Assembly: GCA_028289365.1 (NCBI GenBank)
Contig: JANQQM010000118.1
Location: forward strand, 19,257 to 83,256
DNA length: 64,000 nt
From: Salaquimonas sp.
GTDB lineage: Bacteria; Pseudomonadota; Alphaproteobacteria; Rhizobiales; Rhizobiaceae
Reading direction: 5' to 3'
Shown: piece after piece, positions 34,997 through 42,875 of the stretch
Numbering within the stretch: the first letter of the stretch is position 1
How the letters are laid out: each line of letters starts with the position of its first letter
The notes under the pieces: generated by a model
Seen by the model: only the letters and a program-made list of their open reading frames with translations
What the model was told of the DNA's origin: nothing
Databases searched by the model: none
Translations under genes and position numbers: made by a program

Positions 34997-36123
34997 GCGG
35001 CCAATCTCCGGGCATCTCCAGTCGGCAAGATATTGGTGATCTTGAGACGTTGTCCGTATCCCAGGAGTAGAAGGATCAAAGCCGTGGCTATGATCGGCAA
35101 ATGACCGATGAGTTCCATAAGTGCTGCTTGCTGTTGATCCTGAAACAGAAAGACGGCGTTTGATATTAACATGAAGCCGGCAATGGCGAGCATGTTGAGG
35201 CGCGTCACAACACCCAGAATTAGGATCGTACCAAACACCACCTCCATGACCCCAGCAGACAGTACAAAAAGCCGATCACTAAAGTTCTCAAATCCTAAAA
35301 GGGGCATGAAATTCCATTTATAATCGGCAATGAAAGACTGGCCCAGGATAGCGCCGTGAAGTTTCTCGGTGATTCCAAGCGTTACCAGAGAAATACCCGT
35401 GAAAATTCGCAGGGCATCCACGGAATAAGGTTTCAGTTTGTCGCGCCACTGTTCTGAGGGAAAATTGTTGAACAAAAGGAACAGCGAGATGCCGACAATG
35501 TTCACATATTCAAATGACCGAATAAATCCGAATTGAACCATCATTCCCAAGAACAGTACGATGATCAGAATTGCGGCATGATGAATAAAGTGGTTGCTGA
35601 GAAGAAGAAGGCCGATTCCTGCCTGCAGAAACACCAGAAAGATGCCCAGTGCACCATGGGCTTCGAGGTGCGGTGCGATCAGCGCGCCCTCATAGGCTGT
35701 CAACAGGAAAGACATGCCGGTCAAGATCCGCATCAACTCCATCACGTCGTGGCGAATTTTGGTATTGGCGACAGGAACCTTTGGCAGTCGCCCATCAAGA
35801 AAAATTGCGATCCCAATCATCGCAATTGCGATCGCAATCCAAATCAATACTGCTGGATCAGAGAATGCGTAGGGTTGGTAGTTCGTAACGGAAGGATTGT
35901 CGCTATCTACAAACCAACGGACATGAGCATGACTTGTTTTGCTCATTAAGAGCGCCGAAATCATTACGAACAAAGTGAATGGCCAAGTGCGACTATCCCT
36001 GCCAGTAGAGTTGGAAACTGCGATCCAACTTGGCTGCGGGCGCTCGAGGACATGACCTGTCCTTGAAGAAGTTCCAAGGAATTCAACCTCCAAGGCTCTT
36101 GCGCCGGTTGTCCTATTGGCCAT
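34993..36123 (-). CDS. Multi-helix membrane protein with C-terminal DoxX-like domain
   Basis: 376 residues with about nine membrane helices. A first helix (about 50-66) ends in SHAHVRWFVD, exposing a His pair outside; four central helices follow, and the C-terminal 150 residues (DALRIFTGISLVTLGITEKL, LFVLSAGVMEVVFGTILILG) resemble DoxX. The ATG at 36123 with GGGAGT upstream is preferred. Coupled to the His-rich protein downstream and 29 bases behind the NAD(P)-binding gene. Function unknown; a membrane redox or metal role is suggested by neighbours. Confidence 0.75.
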   Translation of the reverse strand: MANRTTGARALEVEFLGTSSRTGHVLERPQPSWIAVSNSTGRDSRTWPFTLFVMISALLMSKTSHAHVRWFVDSDNPSVTNYQPYAFSDPAVLIWIAIAIAMIGIAIFLDGRLPKVPVANTKIRHDVMELMRILTGMSFLLTAYEGALIAPHLEAHGALGIFLVFLQAGIGLLLLSNHFIHHAAILIIVLFLGMMVQFGFIRSFEYVNIVGISLFLLFNNFPSEQWRDKLKPYSVDALRIFTGISLVTLGITEKLHGAILGQSFIADYKWNFMPLLGFENFSDRLFVLSAGVMEVVFGTILILGVVTRLNMLAIAGFMLISNAVFLFQDQQQAALMELIGHLPIIATALILLLLGYGQRLKITNILPTGDARRLAA

Positions 36124-36152
36124 TCTTTTACACTCCCTATTCAAGATTCTCG

Positions 36153-36794
36153 TCAGTATGCCACAGTAAACCGTTCTCTTCGGTGCCTGGCGGTCTCAGC
36201 TTCATCGATCATCGCCACGGCAAAGTCTTCCATTGCGATTGTGGAATTACCCTCAGTATCGACGACAAGTTCGTCTGTGCCGGTGCGATAGCGTCCCATC
36301 CGATCCCCAGGCATCAGCAAGGCCGGCGGGCACAGATAGGTCCAATCCGCACTATTCTCAGATTCACACAGTTCAAACTGCGCTTGGCAAGCTTTGGCAA
36401 TGGGCACGATCTCTTCCGGCAAAAATCCCGGTGCGGTCAATACAGTATGACCGTTCAGGCCAGGCACTTTCAGGCTTGCAGCACCACCAACGACAAGAAC
36501 GCGGACGCCGGTTTGAGCTGCTGCCTCCAATACCGATTGAGTCAAATCAATCAGGATCTTTTCCTGACCGTCAGGTGGACGCACTGCGCTAATGGCCAAA
36601 TCAAATCCGATCATGAGCTTGGCAACTTGATCAGTGTCTAAAACATCTGCAACCTGCGGTGTTACTGAGGGAGGCAATGCGTCAATTTGTGCTTTGTTTC
36701 GCACAACAGCTGTTACGGAGTGATTTCTTGCCAAGGCTTCCAAGACGATACGCTTACCGACGTCTCCTCTTGCACCAAATACGATGATATTCAT
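36153..36794 (-). CDS. NAD(P)-binding (NmrA-like / atypical SDR) protein
   Basis: 213 residues with the Rossmann signature IIVFGARGDVGKRIV (residues 3-17) and the VRVLVVGGAAS strand. Similar in family, not close in sequence, to the protein at 15334. AAAAGGAGACTG lies upstream of the ATG. It sits between the DMT exporter and the DoxX-like gene with about 30-base gaps, hence one operon. Reaction unknown. Confidence 0.85.
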   Translation of the reverse strand: MNIIVFGARGDVGKRIVLEALARNHSVTAVVRNKAQIDALPPSVTPQVADVLDTDQVAKLMIGFDLAISAVRPPDGQEKILIDLTQSVLEAAAQTGVRVLVVGGAASLKVPGLNGHTVLTAPGFLPEEIVPIAKACQAQFELCESENSADWTYLCPPALLMPGDRMGRYRTGTDELVVDTEGNSTIAMEDFAVAMIDEAETARHRRERFTVAY

Positions 36795-36821
36795 TTTCAG
36801 TCTCCTTTTAGTTTGAGTAAA

Positions 36822-37694
36822 TCAAGCGGATGACGTCGCCAAACGCGGTTTACTGACGGCGATTTGACTGAGCCAGATTCCCGCGAGAACAGTGAAGAAT
36901 CCGAGGATTTGTACAGTGTTGAGCTGTTGATCGAGCACCCACCATCCGAGCAGGAGGGCTGTCACAGGGCTTAAAAAGCCCAGTGTTGAAATTGCTGACG
37001 GTTCCATCCGGCTGATGCCACGGAACCACAGGACATAGGTGAGTGCCGCACCGATCAATCCGAGGTATGCGATGCCCAGGACATTTTCGGTGTTCAATGA
37101 AGGCAGTGGCGGTTCCAGCCAAATTGAAAGTGGCAACAGCAACAGACCGCCCGCTGACAATTGCCAAGCAGTAAATGTGAGCAAAGATACCGGCGGGTTC
37201 CATTTCCGGCTCAGCACTGTACCTGCAGCCATGGAAAGGGCTCCTCCTACCCCAGCAGCCACGCCTATAAAATCCAGGGATGCGTCAGGGGTGAGAACAA
37301 GAAGCGCAACACCAGCCATACCCGCGACGCCGGCGAAGACTGACAGTGATCGAACGGATGATCCCAAAAGGGCAGAAGCGAGAAAGATGACTATCAATGG
37401 CTGAACGGCGCCGATCGTTGCGGCTACGCCTCCGGGCAATCGATAGGCAGCAACAAATAGGAGCGACCAGAAGACTGAGAAATTCAGAGCGCCGAGAAGC
37501 ATGACCTTACCCAACCAAGCGCGCTCAGGTAGTTGGCGGACGACCAAAAGGAGTAGCAGTCCGGCTGGCAGTGCTCTCAACATGGCAATGGTGATGGGAT
37601 AGCCGTCCGGCAGATACTCGGTGGTCACGAGATAGGTGCTGCCCCAAACGGCAGGAGCCAATGCGGTCAAAATTGTATCTGTTGGTCGGGACAT
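36822..37694 (-). CDS. EamA/DMT-superfamily transporter
   Basis: 290 residues, ten helices in two EamA repeats (about 8-135 and 148-280), with WGSTYLVTTEYLPDGYPITI near the start and ISTLGFLSPVTALLLGWWVL in the second repeat. AGGAGGGCAAT precedes the ATG. First gene of a minus-strand run reaching HTHP; divergent from MarR at 37778 with two operators between, so probably MarR-repressed. Confidence 0.9.
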   Translation of the reverse strand: MSRPTDTILTALAPAVWGSTYLVTTEYLPDGYPITIAMLRALPAGLLLLLVVRQLPERAWLGKVMLLGALNFSVFWSLLFVAAYRLPGGVAATIGAVQPLIVIFLASALLGSSVRSLSVFAGVAGMAGVALLVLTPDASLDFIGVAAGVGGALSMAAGTVLSRKWNPPVSLLTFTAWQLSAGGLLLLPLSIWLEPPLPSLNTENVLGIAYLGLIGAALTYVLWFRGISRMEPSAISTLGFLSPVTALLLGWWVLDQQLNTVQILGFFTVLAGIWLSQIAVSKPRLATSSA

Positions 37695-37710
37695 ATTGCC
37701 CTCCTGAATT

Positions 37711-37754
37711 TATCTTGACTTCAAGATAACTATTTATATCTTGAAGTCAAGATA
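37711..37754. promoter_or_regulatory. Paired 18-bp MarR operators
   Basis: TATCTTGACTTCAAGATA (37711-37728) and its exact reverse complement TATCTTGAAGTCAAGATA (37737-37754), each with internal dyad TATCTTGA..TCAAGATA. They fill most of the 83-bp gap between the exporter and MarR starts. The TTGA-core form is usual for MarR operators. Confidence 0.85.
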
Positions 37755-37777
37755 ATAATTGTCTAATGATTTTTGGT

Positions 37778-38266
37778 ATGGATCATGTCGACAAAATACT
37801 CGCTCAATGGCGAACCGAGCGACCCGATCTTGAAGTTGCCCCAATGGGGTTGATCGGACGTGTAAAACGTTTAATGGCCCACCTATCGCAGGAGATGGCC
37901 AAGACCTGGGCTGAACACGGACTGAACGCGGCCAGCTTCGATGTGCTGGCAACCCTGCGGCGTTCAGGACCGCCATTTGCCCTTTCACCAGGAGACTTGA
38001 TGGCCTCGACCATGGTTACTTCCGGCACCATGACAAACCGGATCGACCAACTGGCAAAGGCGGGACTGGTCGAACGAAAGCAAAGTGATGAAGATCGACG
38101 GAGTTTTATGATCTGTCTTACCGAGAAGGGGTTCCGTGTAATTGATGCAGCGGTGGGAGCACATGTTGCGACCCAGGCAAAGCTGGTGTCGGGCTTGTCC
38201 GAGGAAGACCGAGAGAAACTCGACTCGCTGCTAAAGTCTTTCCTGGCGGAATTTGAGGGAGAATAA
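37778..38266 (+). CDS. MarR-family transcriptional regulator
   Basis: 162 residues from ATG 37778 (an ATG four codons upstream at 37766 is equally possible; no clear ribosome site for either). It opens MDHVDKILAQWRTERPDLEV, a start common in MarR regulators, and has the winged helix GDLMASTMVTSGTMTNRIDQ and wing SDEDRRSFMICLTEKG. The flanking palindromes imply control of itself and the divergent exporter run. Confidence 0.92.
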   Translation: MDHVDKILAQWRTERPDLEVAPMGLIGRVKRLMAHLSQEMAKTWAEHGLNAASFDVLATLRRSGPPFALSPGDLMASTMVTSGTMTNRIDQLAKAGLVERKQSDEDRRSFMICLTEKGFRVIDAAVGAHVATQAKLVSGLSEEDREKLDSLLKSFLAEFEGE

Positions 38267-38450
38267 TGTTCAATATTTGTACATAAGGCATGACTTTCGA
38301 GACGTAAAAACAACGAATATTTCAGTAGTCGGTCTGTTTCATAAGTCGGAACCAAGTTGCTGTCGTTTTTTGAACAAGTCTCAGAAATTGCTCACGGAAC
38401 TTTAGGCTTGGTACTGAACTTCTCTGCTCCGTACCAATTACTGCGATCCT

Positions 38451-38475
38451 AATGTGGGTTTCGGCCCTAAGTGAC
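38451..38475. repeat. Weak copy of the dispersed repeat
   Basis: AATGTGGGTTTCGGCCCTAAGTGACC keeps the spacing and the TTTCGGCCC core of the family but its arms are eroded. It lies between the MarR and LysR genes. Confidence 0.35.
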
Positions 38476-38482
38476 CATAAGA

Positions 38483-39400
38483 CTATCCCTCCCTGGGCAC
38501 AGTAAATCGGGGAAAATCGGCTTTGACTTGGTCAGCAAGGAAATCGACTACGGCGCGAACTCGCGCTGAAGTCTGTCCGGTTTCTTTATGTACGATATGG
38601 ACGGGAATCGGTGGCGGGCTGTAGTCGTCGAGTACCAGTTTTAGATCGCCTGAATTGATTTTTTGAGCTACCTGGTATGAGAGGGTTCGTACGATACCAT
38701 GGCCTGCTACGGCCGCCGCTATCGCGACATCCCCATTGTTTGAATTCAACCGCGAATTTGGTCGAAAGACCTCTCGTTTCTGATCCTTCTCAAATGACCA
38801 TTCTCCGCCGATGGTCATTGCTGTAAAATCAATCGTGTGGTGCAAAGCCAAGTCTTTTGGCACCTTTGGTGTTCCATATTGTTTCAAATAGTCGGGCGCG
38901 GCGCAAAGAACACGACGCACTTCTCCTACTTTTATTGCAGATAGCGAAGAGTCTGGTAGATCAGCAATTCGAATTGCGACATCTACTCCTTCGTCGATCA
39001 GGTGCACGACACGATCTACAAACATCGTCGACACGATGATGTCTGGATATTGTTTGAGGAGTTTGAGGATGGCTGGCGCAACAACCATTCGACCAAAGAG
39101 TATTGGACCTGTGATTGTCACATTACCTTTTGGAGCCGTGTGCAGACCGACTGCGTATTGGTCAGCAGCATCGATCTCTGCCAGTATACGACGGCAATCA
39201 GCAAGATATCGTGTCCCAGCCTCGGTAAGTCCGACTGAGCGGGTTGTTCGGTGGAACAAGCGTGCGCCCAGATGTTTTTCCAGCGTTGAAACGGCCCGCG
39301 TTACGGTTGGCGGCGTCATGTTCAATAATCTTGCTGCTGGCGCGAAGCCTGACTCCTCCGCAACCGCAACAAAAACCGCCATCATTCGCAATCTGTCCAT
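38483..39400 (-). CDS. LysR-family transcriptional regulator (CrgA-like)
   Basis: 305 residues, helix-turn-helix at residues about 5-62 (VFVAVAEESGFAPAARLLNM, LFHRTTRSVGLTEAG) and the substrate domain with the subgroup's GNVTITGPILFGRMVVAPA stretch. Divergent from the isochorismatase-YHS genes. A perfect palindrome sits immediately upstream of its ATG. Confidence 0.9.
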   Translation of the reverse strand: MDRLRMMAVFVAVAEESGFAPAARLLNMTPPTVTRAVSTLEKHLGARLFHRTTRSVGLTEAGTRYLADCRRILAEIDAADQYAVGLHTAPKGNVTITGPILFGRMVVAPAILKLLKQYPDIIVSTMFVDRVVHLIDEGVDVAIRIADLPDSSLSAIKVGEVRRVLCAAPDYLKQYGTPKVPKDLALHHTIDFTAMTIGGEWSFEKDQKREVFRPNSRLNSNNGDVAIAAAVAGHGIVRTLSYQVAQKINSGDLKLVLDDYSPPPIPVHIVHKETGQTSARVRAVVDFLADQVKADFPRFTVPREG

Positions 39401-39405
39401 TTATA

Positions 39406-39422
39406 ATTTCAAAATTTGAAAT
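39406..39422. promoter_or_regulatory. Palindrome at the LysR start, candidate operator
   Basis: ATTTCAAA-A-TTTGAAAT, perfect 8-bp arms around one base, 5 bases from the LysR start codon. Probable autoregulatory site. Confidence 0.55.
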
Positions 39423-39657
39423 AGTAAGTTTCCAATTATCCTCATTTACCACAAATATGGAAGGGGTTAATTATTGCTCGTGGCCCGATCATCTTTGCAT
39501 TAATCGCAAGCGGGTCTTCAGAACAGCGACTCTGGGACGCCCAACGTGATCATTCTTGATCGCGAACGGTAGCGTATGTCTTCACGGCAATTCTCATTCA
39601 TCCGCTGTCCAACAGACTGAGCCTAAGGCTCCACGATTAAAGACCATGGAGAGCAAA

Positions 39658-40536
39658 ATGAATCCCGAACATACACACAAGCACGATTGTGCATGCGGCC
39701 ATACCTCAGAAAGTGTCGATCTAGCCCGCCGCCGAGTATTATCCGGTGTAGCGGCGGCCGGCGCGGTATCCGTTGCATCGACTGGCATAATCGCCACGTC
39801 CACGGGTTCGGCGGATGCTGCAACTGAGGAAGCAAAAGCAACATATGCCGACCCGGAGAAACCAGGGCTACCGCAAGTCGACATGGAAATTGTCACTGGA
39901 CGAACCGCGCTTGTGGTGACCGACCCGCAGATCGATTTCCTGTCTGAAGACGGTGTGACATGGGACGTGGTTGGCGAAAGCGTGACCGAACAAGGAACAG
40001 TAGACAACATTGAGAGGCTGTTCATCGCTGCAAAGGCGGCCGATATGCCCGTCTTCATCTCCCCGCATTATTACTATCCGCATGACCACAAATGGGAATT
40101 TGAGGGAACCCTCGAGAAAACAATGCATTCGATTGGAATGTTTAATCGAATCGGGCCGCTCAATCTGGACAACTTCGAAGGATCCGGTGCCGACTGGATG
40201 CCGCAATACAAGAAATATATTGAAGACGGTAAAACTGTCGTCTGTTCTCCTCACAAGGTTTACAGCCCTGCGCAAAATGATCTGAACCTTCAACTTCGAA
40301 AACGCGGAATTGACAAGGTCATTTTGGCTGGAATGTCTGCAAATCTGTGCACGCAAGCGCATCTCTACGAAATGCTTGAGCTTGGATACGAGGTCGCAGT
40401 GGTCAGGGACGCCACTGCTGGGGCAAAAGTCCCGGAAGGAGACGGTTACCTCGCCGCAATTATCAACTTCCGCATGGTTGCAAATGGCGTCTGGTGGACT
40501 GACGACGCTGTGAAACGGATTGCGAAATCCGTCTAG
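39658..40536 (+). CDS. Exported isochorismatase-family cysteine hydrolase
   Basis: 292 residues. The leader is unusual: a His/Cys-rich start (HTHKHDCACGH) precedes a twin-arginine signal (LARRRVLSGVAAAGAVSV). The hydrolase domain carries the catalytic triad by motif: Asp in VVTDPQIDFL, Lys in SPHKVYS and Cys in GMSANLCTQAHLYEM. The ATG at 39658 has GGAGAG upstream. Substrate open; the family covers amidases and true isochorismatases. Followed by a YHS-domain protein 40 bases on, probably one operon under the divergent LysR. Confidence 0.88.
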   Translation: MNPEHTHKHDCACGHTSESVDLARRRVLSGVAAAGAVSVASTGIIATSTGSADAATEEAKATYADPEKPGLPQVDMEIVTGRTALVVTDPQIDFLSEDGVTWDVVGESVTEQGTVDNIERLFIAAKAADMPVFISPHYYYPHDHKWEFEGTLEKTMHSIGMFNRIGPLNLDNFEGSGADWMPQYKKYIEDGKTVVCSPHKVYSPAQNDLNLQLRKRGIDKVILAGMSANLCTQAHLYEMLELGYEVAVVRDATAGAKVPEGDGYLAAIINFRMVANGVWWTDDAVKRIAKSV

Positions 40537-40576
40537 ACAAAAACTGCTCAGTTCAATTCTTGAAAGGAAAATCAAA

Positions 40577-41080
40577 ATGAAGAAGTCAAGTACATATGTT
40601 TCTGCAGCAATCCTGACGGCCGTTGTGGCTACAGCCTCACCCGCATTGGCCATTGACGAGTACAACGTCTCTAAGGGGACAACGGTCGATGGACATGGCG
40701 TAGCATTCAGAGGCAATGACCTGGTTGCAATGATTGGCGGCTTGGGTGTGGTTCCCGGTGCTGCAGAATTTACACACGTCCATGACGGGGTCGCGTACTA
40801 TTTTGCATCCCAAAAAGCTGCCGACGAGTTTGCAGCAAATCCTGATAAGTACATTCCCCAATATGGTGGCTATTGCACTCTGGGTGTTGCAGTCGGCAAG
40901 AAGCTCGACGGCAGTCCGCGCTTTGCCGACATTGTGGATGGTAAGCTTTACGTATTCCTGAACGCTGCAGTTTTTAAAGCATATAACGCAGACAAAGAAG
41001 GAGTGTTGGCAAAGGCTGCTGAAAACTGGCCTGATATGGAAAGCGTTTCAGTAGCCGATGTCAACGGGATTGGAAGCTGA
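40577..41080 (+). CDS. Secreted YHS-domain protein
   Basis: 167 residues with a signal peptide (about 1-25, ASPALA) and a YHS-like domain (FTHVHDGVAYYFASQKAADE, NPDKYIPQYGGYCTLGVAVG). YHS domains are small metal-binding modules, and the single Cys with the nearby His pair could bind metal. GAAAGGAAAATC precedes the ATG. Co-transcribed with the isochorismatase-family gene and followed by a strong terminator. Confidence 0.88.
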   Translation: MKKSSTYVSAAILTAVVATASPALAIDEYNVSKGTTVDGHGVAFRGNDLVAMIGGLGVVPGAAEFTHVHDGVAYYFASQKAADEFAANPDKYIPQYGGYCTLGVAVGKKLDGSPRFADIVDGKLYVFLNAAVFKAYNADKEGVLAKAAENWPDMESVSVADVNGIGS

Positions 41081-41118
41081 TAGATCTTCTTAATCCTTCA
41101 AACAGCTTGTGATTACAG

Positions 41119-41153
41119 GAAGGCTGCGACATCTGTCGCAGCCTTCTGTTTTT
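41119..41153 (+). terminator. Strong intrinsic terminator after the YHS gene
   Basis: GAAGGCTGCGAC-ATCT-GTCGCAGCCTTC, a perfect 12-bp stem with a 4-base loop, then TGTTTTTGG. It lies 39 bases after the stop. Confidence 0.88.
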
Positions 41154-41354
41154 GGAACAGTACCGACTTTTTTGATCAGTGGTCGCGATGTCGAATTCTG
41201 GTTCAATGGGGTTCTAGATACTGATTGAGCGTGAGGAGTCTATTGAATTCAGTTCAATATCTTTCTTGATACTTAGTCTTGGTTATGCGGTACTGGCGTT
41301 CTGAAATGGTAGGCATCCAACCTAGAAGATGCATCAACAATATTGGAGCGTAAA

Positions 41355-41639
41355 ATGTCAGTTTACAGAATGACCAAGTTCACATCATCGGATTTTGACA
41401 AGGCGACAGAATTTCTTGATTCGCTGCGTGAAATGGTATCTGGCGCTGACGCAGAATGCATTGATGTTATTTCTCTTGGTGATGGGAAAGGTGTGGTAAT
41501 TGCCAAATATGAAACGCAGGCAAAAATGGACGCAGCAACCCATCTCAATAGACAAGCCTTTGCCAAGTTGGTGGAAGCTGGCCTGGTCGATGGCAACAGC
41601 ATTGCTGGTCAGACCGGAGAGGTTGCCTTCTCGTTTTAG
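41355..41639 (+). CDS. Small hypothetical protein, possible dimeric alpha-beta barrel
   Basis: 94 residues, single domain, alternating strands and helices (SVYRMTKFTSSDFDKATEFL, GKGVVIAKYETQAKMDAATH), reminiscent of ABM/EthD-like barrels but without a clear match. ATG 41355 with GGAGCG upstream. Stands alone. Confidence 0.7.
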   Translation: MSVYRMTKFTSSDFDKATEFLDSLREMVSGADAECIDVISLGDGKGVVIAKYETQAKMDAATHLNRQAFAKLVEAGLVDGNSIAGQTGEVAFSF

Positions 41640-41675
41640 TCTTACCTAAATATTCCAGTCTCCTTTGAGACTGAG

Positions 41676-41703
41676 ATGTCTGTTATTGGCACAAAGCGGA
41701 CAT
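41676..41703. repeat. Dispersed intergenic repeat, palindromic form
   Basis: ATGTCTGTTATTGGCACAAAG followed by CGGACAT, close to the element at 47942. A GGGCCATAACG piece follows near 41735. It lies in a 221-base gap. Confidence 0.7.
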
Positions 41704-41860
41704 CGGACCGAGATTTCATGATGACTGTTTTTTGGGCCATAACGTACGTTTGTGCCTTCGGGGAATCAAACCAAGTCCGCCGTGCGGGTTTTCTTAGCCA
41801 AAGTTAATTTGTTTACCCCAAATTTTGGACCAAGATCAGGTGGCAACACAAATTCAGTTC

Positions 41861-42697
41861 TCATTGCCGACTTAACGACAGCACGAGCAAGGATGGTTTT
41901 CCGGATAGTGCGCGACCGTATTCGTTGAGCGTCATTGCACTCCAGATTAGTGCGGCAAAAACGACAATCGCAATGCCGAGCCGTCCAGGCGCGGCTTGCA
42001 TTACCAAAAGGCCAATCAGCGGTATTGCCTGAATCATATGCGTTGCCAAAAAATGCGCGATACGCAGATCCCCGGCGACCAGTGACCAGCCCGTAAACAT
42101 CATTCGTGCCTGGATGCCAGCCGGTACCGCGCCCACATAAGGAGACATTCGAGCGCCAATTGCAAAAGCCGTGTAAAGGGTGAGTAGTGTGCCACCGATC
42201 AATCCCAGTACGACGGCCCATTTCAATGCTGGAGCAAGGAATTCTTCAGAGTCAAAAATAGTCGCCACGCCGATAGCACCGGCAGTTCCGATAATAACGA
42301 TTGCAGCAATCGCCATCACAGAACACATCAGGCGATTGAAAGGCGTGGACACGTTATAGTGCGAATGTTCAGCGCGCGCGGCCTGGGCGATAATATAGGT
42401 CATTTCAATTACACAGGCAGCAAGGAAAACAACCGCAATAGCGACCATAATTGTGCTTGAACGCATTGAGGAATTCAGGGCCGACATGACCAGCGCCAGC
42501 GTTGCCGCATGGACTGCCAATGATAGTTCAAACTTGAGAGGCTTAGACCAGACAGAGACTGCACCATCAATTGTGCGAGGATCGAAGAAAGCCAACACCG
42601 AATTCAGAGCGAAGCATACAAACATCGATACGGAGACAATCCAGTAGATAATCTCGGGCAATTGCAACTGGCCGCGAAACAGAACTGCTTCGGACAA
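41861..42697 (-). CDS. Hypothetical seven-helix membrane protein
   Basis: 278 residues with about seven membrane helices. Starting at TTG 42697 places GGAGGG 6 bases upstream, better than the TTG five codons earlier, and no early ATG exists. Notable stretches are SKPLKFELSLAVHAATLALV, ARAEHSHYNVSTPFNRLMC and LRIAHFLATHMIQAIPLIG; the histidines in helices could hold heme. Family not recognised. Confidence 0.7.
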   Translation of the reverse strand: MSEAVLFRGQLQLPEIIYWIVSVSMFVCFALNSVLAFFDPRTIDGAVSVWSKPLKFELSLAVHAATLALVMSALNSSMRSSTIMVAIAVVFLAACVIEMTYIIAQAARAEHSHYNVSTPFNRLMCSVMAIAAIVIIGTAGAIGVATIFDSEEFLAPALKWAVVLGLIGGTLLTLYTAFAIGARMSPYVGAVPAGIQARMMFTGWSLVAGDLRIAHFLATHMIQAIPLIGLLVMQAAPGRLGIAIVVFAALIWSAMTLNEYGRALSGKPSLLVLSLSRQ

Positions 42698-42875
42698 TAT
42701 ACTTCCCTCCAACGTTTGCCCGCCATTGTTGATACGGTTGTTGAAAGTGTTTGGTTTTCAGGTCGATGAAAGCATGGCTTGCATTGACCACTATTGGCGC
42801 ATGGCGGACTTGCATAATCGAAGAATTACGTCGCACCGATCGTCCGTCTTTCTCCTCAACAATAGCAAGTCAGAC

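Noticed and set aside
39868..40716. 282-codon open frame antisense to the isochorismatase-family gene
   Set aside because: Cys-rich unstructured translation that spans two genuine genes on the other strand.
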